Of a stretch of 64,000 bases of DNA, positions 25,135-32,653 are shown piece after piece; within the stretch, counting starts at the first letter, position 1, and every line of letters starts with the position of its first letter. This DNA comes from Rhizobium sp. BT04 (GTDB lineage Bacteria; Pseudomonadota; Alphaproteobacteria; Rhizobiales; Rhizobiaceae): contig NZ_CP125648.1 in assembly GCF_030053135.1 (NCBI RefSeq), forward strand, positions 1 to 64,000, in the 5' to 3' direction. The translations under genes and the position numbers were made by a program. The notes below the pieces were generated by a model. That model was not told where the DNA came from, did no database searches, and saw only the letters and a program-made list of their open reading frames with translations.

Positions 25135-26432
25135 TCCTCGATCAGGGGCTTGGCGACAAGCGTGCCGTAGTTGAAGACGCGCAGATACAGGAGCGACAGC
25201 GTCACGCCGATGACGACGAGCACCAGCGCCATGGCAGCACCCAGGCCGTATTCGAGGTTGCCGGCATAGTTCCTGAGTGCGGTATGATAGGCGGAAAGCG
25301 CCCAGATCTCGGTCGAATTACCAGGCCCGCCGTTCGTCGCAAGCAGGGTTTCGTTGAAGGAGGCAAGCAGCGACAGCGTCTGGTAGCAGGTGACGAAGAG
25401 GATCGGCCAGCGCATCTGCGGCAGGATGATGTAGCGGATCTGCTGCCAGCGCGAGGCGCCGTCGACCTCGCTCGCATAGAACTGGCTCTTCGGAATGGCC
25501 TTCATCGCAGAGGAGAAGACCAGCATGCCCATCGAGGCGCCGATGAAGCCGTTGATCATCACCACGAAGATCCAGGCATTATAGGCGTTGTCGAGCAGGT
25601 AGTTCTTCGGCGGATAGCCGAACTTGCCCATCAGGATCGAAATGAAGCCGGTGTCCCAGGCAAGCCACTTCCACATCATGACGTAGATGACGACAGGGGT
25701 GATGCGCGGCAGGAGCCAGATGCCGCGGAAGATCGAGGCTGGTGTCGGCGGCATATAGTGCGTCCAGATCGCCAGCAGCAGCGCATAACCGACATTGAAG
25801 ATGACAAGCACCAGCGCGACGTAGAGCACGGTATTGAAGAGCACGCGCGCCATCTCGGGCGAAGTGGCCATGCGCGAGAAATTGTCGGTCGTCCAGACCC
25901 AGCCGGTATAGGTGGTCTTGGCGACCGTCTCCTTCTGTTCCGGCGTCAGCTTGAAACCCAGACTGTCCAGCGCCGAAAACAGCTGCTCCTTGCTGTCGAA
26001 GCGGGTGTTGAGGACGGAGCGGTTGAACTGTTCGGATATCTGCTTGACGTCGCGCGTCGAAGGACGCTCGGAGAGATCCTTGAGCATGCGCTCGATGTCG
26101 CGGCGTGCCGGAAAGACCTCGCCCGCATGTTTGGCGCGGAGTTCCGCGGCGATCCCAGGCGCAAGCCCGAGGCCTTCGACGGCCTTGAGGCCGGTCTCGT
26201 CGATCGTGTAGCGGGGTTCAGCCATCTCGGAGGCGATGTCTGGCATCGACGATTTCAGCGCGATCAGGGAGTTGGGTGCGATCTGGTAGACGCCGCCTGA
26301 TATGCCGGTCGCGGTCGTCATGCTGGTCATGGAAAAGACCGCCGTGAGGATGACCGGCAGCAGGAAGAAGAGAACGATCATGATCGCGGCAGGCGCAATC
26401 ATCACCAGTCCGAGCGCTCTGGACGATTTCAT
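25131..26432 (-). CDS. Sugar-type ABC transporter permease with large periplasmic insert (MalF-like)
   Basis: A 433-residue permease, over 100 residues longer than a usual UgpA-type subunit. TM1 spans about residues 8-34. A hydrophilic segment of about 160 residues (36-195) then precedes the remaining spans, which start at ARVLFNTVLYVALVLVIF. The EAA coupling loop is YASEVDGASRWQQIRYIILPQ. MalF has a comparable periplasmic domain, but between TM3 and TM4; here it follows TM1. The insert contains two short helical segments (LKAVEGLGLAPGIAAEL and ALDSLGFKLTPEQKETV) and may contact the binding protein. Confidence 0.88.
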   Translation of the reverse strand: MKSSRALGLVMIAPAAIMIVLFFLLPVILTAVFSMTSMTTATGISGGVYQIAPNSLIALKSSMPDIASEMAEPRYTIDETGLKAVEGLGLAPGIAAELRAKHAGEVFPARRDIERMLKDLSERPSTRDVKQISEQFNRSVLNTRFDSKEQLFSALDSLGFKLTPEQKETVAKTTYTGWVWTTDNFSRMATSPEMARVLFNTVLYVALVLVIFNVGYALLLAIWTHYMPPTPASIFRGIWLLPRITPVVIYVMMWKWLAWDTGFISILMGKFGYPPKNYLLDNAYNAWIFVVMINGFIGASMGMLVFSSAMKAIPKSQFYASEVDGASRWQQIRYIILPQMRWPILFVTCYQTLSLLASFNETLLATNGGPGNSTEIWALSAYHTALRNYAGNLEYGLGAAMALVLVVIGVTLSLLYLRVFNYGTLVAKPLIED

Positions 26433-26456
26433 GGAAGCCCCCTCATCGCGGACCGA

Positions 26457-26483
26457 CCGGGCAGCGGGGTCACCGCTGCCCGG
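26457..26483 (-). repeat. Intercistronic hairpin after the binding-protein gene
   Basis: A perfect 11-bp stem (26457-26467 with 26473-26483) with a five-base loop lies between the binding-protein stop (26499) and the permease start (26432). No U tract follows in the direction of transcription, so it is more likely an mRNA-stabilising or attenuating hairpin that keeps the binding protein in excess than a full terminator. A similar hairpin sits at 44051-44073. Confidence 0.7.
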
Positions 26484-26498
26484 AAGAGTGCTTCTATC

Positions 26499-27845
26499 TT
26501 AGCGGATGACGATCTTGTCGCCGAGCGTGCTCTTCAGTTCGCTCTCGGCATCGCCGACGGCGGCGTCAACGGTCTTGGCACCGGTCCAGGATGCTTCGAG
26601 GTTCTTCCACATGATGTTCCAGTACTTGCCGAAATCGGAATTGTTCGGCATCGCATTGGCATGCGGCAGCAGGCGCTCGGTGGCTTCACGCGTCCAGCGG
26701 TCGGCCGAGTAGAAGTCGACCGTGGATTCCGACTTGGAGATACCGAGATGGGCCGATTTGACCGCATGCAGCGCGTTGGTGCGCGGCTCCGAGGCGATCT
26801 TGATCAGCTGGGCGGCGATCTCGGTGTCTTCCTGGTCGTGACCTGCGGTCAGGAGATAGACGAGCGGGTGCGTCAGCGTGTTGGCCTTGCCGCCTTCGCC
26901 ACCGGGGATCAGCGTGAAGATCACGTTGCCGAAGAAGTCCTTGAGGCCTTCCTGGTTGACGAGACGGGCATAATGCCAGGTGCCGCCGTCCCAGATGCCG
27001 GCCTTGCCGGTGGCGACTTCCTTCCACCATTGGTCGGCCGGCATGCCGATGTGGTTCTTCTTGGTGACGCCTGCCTTAACGGCATCGGCGAAGAGCTGAT
27101 AGGTGCGGGTCATCGCAGCCTTGTCGAAAACGAGCTTGCCGCCTTCTTCCATCGTGCCGCCGAAGCTGGTGTAGAACTGCCAGTAATCAGGACCGTTGCT
27201 CGGACGCGGATAGAAGCCGTAGCCAGGCTGAACGAGACCCTTGTCCTGCATCTTCTTGGCGTCTTCGAGCAGGTTCTTCATGGTATACTTGCCGTCCTGG
27301 ACACTCTGCGGCAGCGCATCCAGATCGGCGTCGCTGTAGCCGATCGCCTTCATGTAAGGCTTCCAGAAGAACATCGGGCGGGATTCGGCATCCTGCGGGA
27401 TGCCGTAGACGGTGCCGTTATAGGACGCGATCTTCAACAGATTTTCATAGATGTCGCTGAGCGGCCAGGAGTCGAGATCGACATAATCCTCGATCGGAAC
27501 GATGAGGCCTGCCTGCGACCACGGCGCGATGTCTTCATGGCCGCTGACGACGATATTAGGCGCGGTCTTGGCTTCGGCGGCAAGGGTCAGCGCCTGCTTG
27601 AAGTCGTCCCAGCCGGAATAGGACTTCTTCTCGACGGTGATCTTCAGGTCTTCGCCTTTCAGCGCAGCTTCGCGCTGCAGCTGCTGGGCGGCGATCTCGA
27701 TGGCGTCGAGACGATAGACGTCGTTCGGGCCGGTGCCGCCGGCCCAGACGCTGATGTGAACGTCCTTGGCAAGCGCAATTGCAGAGGTCGAGGCCAGGAT
27801 GGCGGCGGCGATGGTGAGGGATTTCAGTGTCGGCAAAATGGTCAT
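26499..27845 (-). CDS. Family 1 ABC transporter substrate-binding protein
   Basis: A 448-residue extracellular solute-binding protein of the carbohydrate type. A Sec signal peptide (MTILPTLKSLTIAAAILASTSAIALAK) precedes the mature protein, which starts near DVHISVWAGG. ATG 27845 has GGGAG about ten bases upstream; an in-frame Met further up (27995) would add an unlikely leader. It is first in the operon importer-phosphodiesterase-LacI-phosphatase. The ligand is not identifiable; the operon suggests a phosphodiester-containing or sugar-alcohol compound. Confidence 0.9.
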   Translation of the reverse strand: MTILPTLKSLTIAAAILASTSAIALAKDVHISVWAGGTGPNDVYRLDAIEIAAQQLQREAALKGEDLKITVEKKSYSGWDDFKQALTLAAEAKTAPNIVVSGHEDIAPWSQAGLIVPIEDYVDLDSWPLSDIYENLLKIASYNGTVYGIPQDAESRPMFFWKPYMKAIGYSDADLDALPQSVQDGKYTMKNLLEDAKKMQDKGLVQPGYGFYPRPSNGPDYWQFYTSFGGTMEEGGKLVFDKAAMTRTYQLFADAVKAGVTKKNHIGMPADQWWKEVATGKAGIWDGGTWHYARLVNQEGLKDFFGNVIFTLIPGGEGGKANTLTHPLVYLLTAGHDQEDTEIAAQLIKIASEPRTNALHAVKSAHLGISKSESTVDFYSADRWTREATERLLPHANAMPNNSDFGKYWNIMWKNLEASWTGAKTVDAAVGDAESELKSTLGDKIVIR

Positions 27846-27979
27846 CTTCTTCGTCTCCCTAGAAGAGCAGCGTGAAGCCTCTTGGCGGGTCAGCACTGCT
27901 GATGATGGCCGCTCCGAAACCCCACGAAAACGTGACGATGTCCGCTCTAGGGGTTTGATGTAACGGCCGAATGACAAAA

Positions 27980-27995
27980 TTGAGCACGTGTGCAA
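27980..27995. promoter_or_regulatory. Candidate LacI-type operator
   Basis: An imperfect 16-base palindrome, TTGAGCACGTGTGCAA, with a CACGTG core and TTG/CAA ends lies 135 bases upstream of the binding-protein start. The size and symmetry suit the LacI regulator encoded in the same operon. No footprint evidence; it could also serve the divergent gene at 28119. Confidence 0.4.
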
Positions 27996-28118
27996 AATTA
28001 TTATGACGATGTCCGGACGACTTGCAAGCGGCGGTTTTCGACAGGCGACTTTTACGCGTCAAATCACGCTTTTCGAAAATCGATTCCGATTTTCGGGCCG
28101 ATGCGCTAGCATGGCCTC

Positions 28119-28577
28119 ATGAGCCTTGAATCCGTCCGCGCTTTCCTCCGTGCCCACGCACCCGATATCGAAATCATCGAAACCGCCGAGAGCTCTTCGA
28201 CGGTGGCGCTTGCTGCCGAAGCCCACGGCGTCGAGCCCGCCCAGATCGCCAAGACGATCTGTCTGCGGGTCGGCGAGCAGATGATGCTGGTCGTTGCCGG
28301 CGGCATGGCACGGCTCGACAATCGCAAGTTCAAGGACACGTTCGGAGCCAAGGGGCGCATGCTCGACGCAGAAGAGGTGGTGGCGGTCACCAGCCATCCG
28401 GTCGGCGGCGTCTGCCCTTTCGGCCTGCCCTCGCCGCTGCCGATCTATTGCGACATCTCGCTGAAACGCTTCGATGAAGTCGTGCCGGCGGCCGGCTCGA
28501 CGAATTCGGCCGTGCGCATCGAAACCGGACGGCTGGCCGAGCTGACCGGCGCCAGCTGGGTCGACGTCTGCCAGTAG
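28119..28577 (+). CDS. YbaK/EbsC-family aminoacyl-tRNA deacylase
   Basis: A 152-residue single-domain protein of the YbaK/ProX trans-editing family, which hydrolyses mischarged aminoacyl-tRNAs in the cytoplasm. Recognisable segments are AQIAKTICLRVGEQMMLVVAGGMARLDNRKFK with the conserved Lys at residue 45, and HPVGGVCPFGLP near residue 100. It is divergent from the ABC operon and appears to be a stand-alone gene. Substrate specificity cannot be told from sequence. Confidence 0.9.
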   Translation: MSLESVRAFLRAHAPDIEIIETAESSSTVALAAEAHGVEPAQIAKTICLRVGEQMMLVVAGGMARLDNRKFKDTFGAKGRMLDAEEVVAVTSHPVGGVCPFGLPSPLPIYCDISLKRFDEVVPAAGSTNSAVRIETGRLAELTGASWVDVCQ

Positions 28578-28675
28578 GCGTATGGCGGTAATGGAGCTGC
28601 AGAACTTCACACCTGGGAAAGAGTACCTATATTATCTCCCGACATGCCGTGATTGCGCATGACAGGAGATCAGGA

Positions 28676-29689
28676 ATGCCGGGTGCCATTTCGCGTTTTG
28701 CCAAGTTTGCGGTCATTGCCGCTCTGACGAGCGCTACAGTTTTTGCTTCCCTTGACGATGCGGAAGCGCGCCGGGCCGGCAGCGGCGGTTTCGGAAGCCG
28801 CGGTACGCGCACCTTCCAGGCCCCGCCGGTGACCAGCACCGCGCCTGCACCCGCCGCGCCGATCGAGCGATCGATGACGCCGCGTCCGCAGACCACGGCG
28901 CCTGCTACCGCGCAGCAGCCCTTCGGCGCCCAGCGTCCCGGTCTCTTCGGCGGCTTCGGGCGTTCGATGATCGGCGGCCTGATTGCCGGCGGCCTCCTCG
29001 GCATGCTGCTCGGTCACGGTTTCGGCGGCGGCTTCGGCTTCCTCGGCATGCTGCTGCAGATCGCTTTGATCGGCGGTGCCGTCATGCTCGCCATGCGTTA
29101 TTTCGCCAACCGCCGCCAGCCTTCCTACGGCGCTGGCGGCCAGAGCCGATCCTACGGTCAGTCGTCCTATGGCCAGCAGTCCTACGGCATGTCGCCAGCT
29201 GGCAACTCGTCCTTCCAGATCCCGGCGATCGGTTCGGGTTCGTCCTCGCGCGGCAACCGCCCGAGCGACGAGATCGGGCTGGCGCAGGCCGATCTCGACC
29301 AATTCGAGGAACTGCTGACCCAAGTGCAGACCGCTTACGGTGCCGAGGATTACGGCACGTTGCGGCGGCTGACGACGCCCGAGGCGATGTCCTATCTTGC
29401 CGAGGAGCTCGGCGAAAACGCCACCAACGGCGTGCGCAACCGCGTCTCCGACGTCAAGCTGCTGCAGGGCGATATTGCCGAGGCCTGGCGCGAAGATGGT
29501 CAGGAATATGCGACGCTCGCCATGCGCTATTCCTCGATCGATGCCATGGTCGAACGCGACAGCGGCCGGATCGTTTCCGGCGACGATCGCCACCCGAGCG
29601 AAAGCACTGAGGTATGGACTTTCGTGCGCAAGCCGAGCGCCGGCTGGAAGCTCGCCGCGATCCAAGGGGCCGAGCAGCGCGCCGCCTGA
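28676..29689 (+). CDS. Tim44-like domain protein, exported or membrane-anchored
   Basis: A 337-residue protein. Residues 1-32 form a signal peptide (FAVIAALTSATVFASLDDAEA). A Pro/Ala/Thr-rich linker, a Gly/Leu-rich hydrophobic region (LFGGFGRSMIGGLIAGGLLGMLLG plus a second span ending MLAMRYF), a Ser/Tyr/Gln-rich low-complexity stretch and a C-terminal Tim44-like domain (220-337, ending STEVWTFVRKPSAGWKLAAIQG) follow. ATG 28676 has AGGAGA upstream, better than the earlier Met at 28649. Bacterial members have no settled function; a membrane or cell-envelope role is inferred. Confidence 0.82.
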   Translation: MPGAISRFAKFAVIAALTSATVFASLDDAEARRAGSGGFGSRGTRTFQAPPVTSTAPAPAAPIERSMTPRPQTTAPATAQQPFGAQRPGLFGGFGRSMIGGLIAGGLLGMLLGHGFGGGFGFLGMLLQIALIGGAVMLAMRYFANRRQPSYGAGGQSRSYGQSSYGQQSYGMSPAGNSSFQIPAIGSGSSSRGNRPSDEIGLAQADLDQFEELLTQVQTAYGAEDYGTLRRLTTPEAMSYLAEELGENATNGVRNRVSDVKLLQGDIAEAWREDGQEYATLAMRYSSIDAMVERDSGRIVSGDDRHPSESTEVWTFVRKPSAGWKLAAIQGAEQRAA

Positions 29690-29710
29690 GTGGCGCGCCT
29701 CTCCTGGCCC

Positions 29711-29841
29711 AGAGCGGTTCAGCTTTTTAACGGAAGCGTAGAACCGCTCTAGCTTTTGTTTGTTTTTACGCAATTCCCGGCAAAAGCGTTTCCCGCTTTG
29801 CCTGGGAAAACCGCTTCGCACTTTTCCTGGAATTGCTCTAA
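29711..29841. repeat. Rhizobial intergenic palindromic mosaic element, copy 1
   Basis: An element of about 131 bases with two palindromes: AGAGCGGTTC (29711-29720) with GAACCGCTCT (29741-29750), then GCAATTCCCGG (29770-29780) with CCTGGAATTGC (29826-29836). The whole is bounded by an outer TAGAGC-type end. Related copies are at 38888-38974 and 56552-56618. The right end supplies the TAG stop of the minus-strand gene ending at 29838. It resembles the rhizobial intergenic mosaic elements (RIME) described in Rhizobium and Sinorhizobium; subclass not assigned. Confidence 0.85.
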
Positions 29842-30869
29842 TTCACTGCCACCGGTTTGGAACGCATGCGCGAAACCGTTTCGCGTTCCGCCCGCTTGCA
29901 ACGCATCGGCGGCAGGCCGCGATCCATCAGGTCCAAGTCTTCGAGCACCATGTCGCCCATCTTCTTGAAGGCGCTGTCGAGGGCGCCGGCCCGGTGTGCC
30001 GAGCGGATGAAGCCTTTCAGGCTTCGCACCGGATGATCGGGCGGCAGCGGCTCTTGCGGGTAGACATCGCTCGCCGCGACGATATGGCCTGACGAGACGG
30101 CCGCCATCAATGCATCGAAATCGACGACATCGGCGCGGCTGAGCAGGATGAAGGCTGCGCCCTTGCGCATGCTGGCGAAGGCGTCCGCGCCGAGAAATCC
30201 CCTGTTTTCACTGGTCACGGCGGCCACGACGAAGATGAAATCGCTCTTCGTCAGGACATCCTCCAGGCTAGCCGGCTCGACGCCGCTTTCCTCGAGGATC
30301 GATTGCGGCAGCCAGGGATCGAACACCCGGATTCGGGCCCTGAAGCCGGACAGCACGCGTCGCAGCGCCCTGCCGAGATCGCCGAAGCCGACGATGCCGA
30401 TTTCTGAGCCGGCGATCAGCCGCGCACTCGAATTACCCTCCCCGCCCCAGAATTCGCAGCCCTGGCGGAAGGCGACATCCGCATCGACGATGCCGCGCGC
30501 CAAGGCCAGGGCGAAGCCGAGACCGATTTCGGCGACGGGCTCGGCAAAGACCTGGCCGGTGGTTACGACATGGATGCCGCGCTGAAAAAGCACCTCATAG
30601 GGCATGTTATTGAGAAGATTGCTTTCGACGTTGAGGATCGAGCGCAGGGCTGGCATTCTCGCCAGCGTTTCCGCCGAAAGCGGCGGCTGGCCGATGATGT
30701 AGCGCGCCTTGCCGAGAATCTCCTCACCGAGCCCAGCGATATTCTCTGGATCGGCCTCGACGATCTCGTATTTCGCATGCAGTTCGGTGCGCGCCTTGTC
30801 GCTGAAGATCAGATCGAGCGTGCGCGGCTCGGGAGCGCTGATTGCCAGTGGCCGTTCGGTGTTCGTCAT
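29838..30869 (-). CDS. D-isomer-specific 2-hydroxyacid dehydrogenase family protein
   Basis: A 343-residue NAD(P)-dependent 2-hydroxyacid dehydrogenase. The nucleotide-binding loop is GIVGFGDLGRALR, and the catalytic set appears as Arg in LSRADVVD, Glu in YPQEPLP and His in SAHRAGA. The ATG at 30869 follows a strong GGAGGAGG site. Its stop codon TAG lies inside the end of repeat copy 1, so insertion or loss of the element would change the C-terminus. It stands alone between a Tim44-like gene and hupE; the substrate is unknown. Confidence 0.85.
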   Translation of the reverse strand: MTNTERPLAISAPEPRTLDLIFSDKARTELHAKYEIVEADPENIAGLGEEILGKARYIIGQPPLSAETLARMPALRSILNVESNLLNNMPYEVLFQRGIHVVTTGQVFAEPVAEIGLGFALALARGIVDADVAFRQGCEFWGGEGNSSARLIAGSEIGIVGFGDLGRALRRVLSGFRARIRVFDPWLPQSILEESGVEPASLEDVLTKSDFIFVVAAVTSENRGFLGADAFASMRKGAAFILLSRADVVDFDALMAAVSSGHIVAASDVYPQEPLPPDHPVRSLKGFIRSAHRAGALDSAFKKMGDMVLEDLDLMDRGLPPMRCKRAERETVSRMRSKPVAVN

Positions 30870-31182
30870 GGATGCCTCCTCCAACGCGCGGGCGATTTGT
30901 GTCGCCTCGTCCGGACGATTGATAGCCGCTGTGCCGCGCCGTTTCCAGTTCATGGAAGAGGAATGTGAAGAGTCGAGGTTCCTTCGGAGGGCCGATATTG
31001 AGGCGGATGCGCTATCGAAAGCGGCATTTGCCTATCGCATAAGCAATTGAATCGCCACGTAATTTATGCCTTTTTCGTTGACCGTGTAAACTCTTTGAAC
31101 TAGCTTGGTGCGCGCGACTTGGAACCATGCCTGATGTTTCGGCGGCCGCAGGATGTTCAAAAACTCACGAGGGAATCGAGCA
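30870..31182. other. 313-base divergent intergenic region upstream of hupE
   Basis: This stretch lies between the minus-strand dehydrogenase and hupE. TTGACC at 31078-31083, a 17-base spacer and TAGCTT at 31101-31106 are a possible rightward promoter. GAGGGAAT just before 31183 is the hupE ribosome binding site. I see no cobalamin riboswitch box and no FNR box here. Confidence 0.35.
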
Positions 31183-31782
31183 ATGAAATCAGCACTCAAG
31201 AGCGTCCTGCTGGCTTTGGCTGCCGTAGCGCTTCCGGCCGTCGCCTATGCCCATCCCGCCATCGGCGAAGCTGCCGGCTTCAGCCATGGCTTTGCCCATC
31301 CGATTTCTGGCCTCGATCATGTCCTCGCCATGGGGATGGTCGGTGTTTTCGCATTCCAACTCGGCGGCCGCGCCACCTGGCTCCTGCCGATGACCTTCGT
31401 TCTTGTCATGGCGCTCGGCGGCGTTCTCGGCGCTGCCGGCATCGCTCTTCCCTTCGTTGAATTGGGCATCGCGCTTTCCGTCGTCGTTCTCGGCGCTATC
31501 GTTGCGCTCAACGTCAAGGCTCCGCTCGCTGCAGCGCTCGGCATTGTCGGCCTCTTTGCGATCTTCCACGGGCATGCGCACGGCGCCGAAATGCCGGAAA
31601 ACGCCGCCGGTGCCGCCTATGCCGCCGGTTTCATGGTCGCGACCGTGCTGCTGCACGTCACAGGCCTTGCCCTTGGTTACGTCATCGGCCGCGTCGGTGA
31701 ACGTCAGGGCGTTTTCGTGGCGCGCGCGGCCGGCGGCATCGCCGCCATATCAGGCGTCGGCATCCTGGCCGGTTTGATCTGA
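31183..31782 (+). CDS. hupE: HupE/UreJ-family metal permease
   Basis: A 199-residue membrane protein of the HupE/UreJ family, which transports nickel or cobalt for hydrogenase, urease or cobalamin enzymes. It has a cleavable signal peptide (ending AVAYA, before HPAIGEA), about six membrane spans, the family motif HPISGLDHVLAMGMVG and a second His-rich site FHGHAHGAEM. ATG 31183 has GAGGGAAT upstream. No urease or hydrogenase genes lie in the window, so which metalloenzyme it serves is unknown. Confidence 0.88.
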   Translation: MKSALKSVLLALAAVALPAVAYAHPAIGEAAGFSHGFAHPISGLDHVLAMGMVGVFAFQLGGRATWLLPMTFVLVMALGGVLGAAGIALPFVELGIALSVVVLGAIVALNVKAPLAAALGIVGLFAIFHGHAHGAEMPENAAGAAYAAGFMVATVLLHVTGLALGYVIGRVGERQGVFVARAAGGIAAISGVGILAGLI

Positions 31783-31841
31783 GCCGCCTCGATCAGCTGC
31801 GGCGTGCATAAACGCCGCTAGTCATCACAGTCAAACCAGAA

Positions 31842-31873
31842 CGCCCGGCATGCGCATCGCATTGCCGGGCGTT
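31842..31873 (+). terminator. Candidate terminator between hupE and the cyd regulator
   Basis: AACGCCCGGCA (31842-31852) pairs with TGCCGGGCGTT (31863-31873) in an 11-bp GC-rich stem followed by TCT. It lies 60 bases after the hupE stop and just before the candidate FNR/FixK box. The T tract is short. Confidence 0.6.
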
Positions 31874-31902
31874 TCTGCGTCATGGCTGCGAAATGGTGCA
31901 GA

Positions 31903-31944
31903 TTGATCCAAGTCAAATACGGCTGTGTCGCGTCCTGTTATATC
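31903..31944 (+). promoter_or_regulatory. Candidate FNR/FixK-dependent promoter of the cyd operon
   Basis: TTGATCCAAGTCAA (31903-31916) matches the FNR/FixK consensus TTGATNNNNATCAA at nine of ten defined positions. TATATC at 31939-31944 sits where the -10 element belongs if the box is centred at -41.5, as in class II FNR promoters. This fits low-oxygen control of the downstream cytochrome bd genes. Confidence 0.6.
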
Positions 31945-32000
31945 CGGCTCACGACCAACGAACGAAGATCCAAATTGACGCAGGGCCGCCTTGCCGATTG

Positions 32001-32047
32001 TCGGTGGGGCGCAAATGTCGCTATAGTAATTTCAGAAATTACTGAAA
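32001..32047 (+). promoter_or_regulatory. Palindromic operator and second promoter upstream of the cyd regulator
   Basis: AGTAATTTC (32025-32033) and GAAATTACT (32035-32043) form a perfect 9-bp inverted repeat about one base. A second, overlapping palindrome, TTTCAG with CTGAAA, spans 32030-32047. TTGTCG (31998-32003), 18 bases and TATAGT (32022-32027) form a promoter whose start would fall inside the palindrome. The arrangement suggests autorepression by the regulator at 32065. Confidence 0.6.
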
Positions 32048-32064
32048 TCACAGACGCAACGGAA

Positions 32065-32649
32065 ATGACCATGAACCTTCCGCCTCTCGTCCAGTCCTTC
32101 GTTCTCCATTTCGGCGAAATGGGCTCCCGCTGGGGAATCAACCGTACGGTCGGCCAGATCTATGCCTTGCTCTACGTCTCGCCCGCGCCGATCTGCGCCG
32201 AGGAGATCGCCGAATCGCTCGGCATTTCGCGTTCCAATGTTTCAATGAGCCTGCGCGAATTGCAGGCCTGGAACCTCGTCATCCTCAAACACAAGCCGGA
32301 TGATCGCCGCGATTTCTTCACCACGCCGGATGATGTCTGGCTCATATTGCGGACGCTTGCCGAGGAGCGAAAGAAGCGCGAAGTCGATCCGACGCTGTCG
32401 GTCCTGCGGGAGATCCTGATGCAGCGGCCGGCCAGCGACGCCGAACGGCATGCGCAGGCGCGCATGAGCGAGATGCACACGCTGATCGAACAGCTGACGC
32501 ATTGGTATGAAGACGTAAAACAACTTGAAACGGAAAGGCTCGCGACGCTACTCTCGCTTGGCGCGAAAGTGACCAAGCTTCTGGAGGCCAAGGACCGGGT
32601 CATCTCGCTCGGCCGCAGCCGCCGGCCGAATCCTGCGAACAAGAGTTAG
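32065..32649 (+). CDS. GbsR/MarR-type winged-helix regulator of the cyd operon
   Basis: A protein of about 194 residues with a winged-helix DNA-binding domain (ICAEEIAESLGISRSNVSMSLRELQAWNLV, roughly residues 45-75, and the wing KHKPDDRRDFFT), followed by helical dimerisation segments. It resembles the GbsR/MarR-like regulators found next to cytochrome bd genes in alphaproteobacteria. The start is ATG 32065 or ATG 32071 (MNLPPLV); the longer reading from 31882 runs through the promoter and is unlikely. It is separated from cydD by four bases and probably represses its own operon through the palindrome at 32025-32047. Confidence 0.85.
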   Translation: MTMNLPPLVQSFVLHFGEMGSRWGINRTVGQIYALLYVSPAPICAEEIAESLGISRSNVSMSLRELQAWNLVILKHKPDDRRDFFTTPDDVWLILRTLAEERKKREVDPTLSVLREILMQRPASDAERHAQARMSEMHTLIEQLTHWYEDVKQLETERLATLLSLGAKVTKLLEAKDRVISLGRSRRPNPANKS

Positions 32650-32653
32650 CGCC

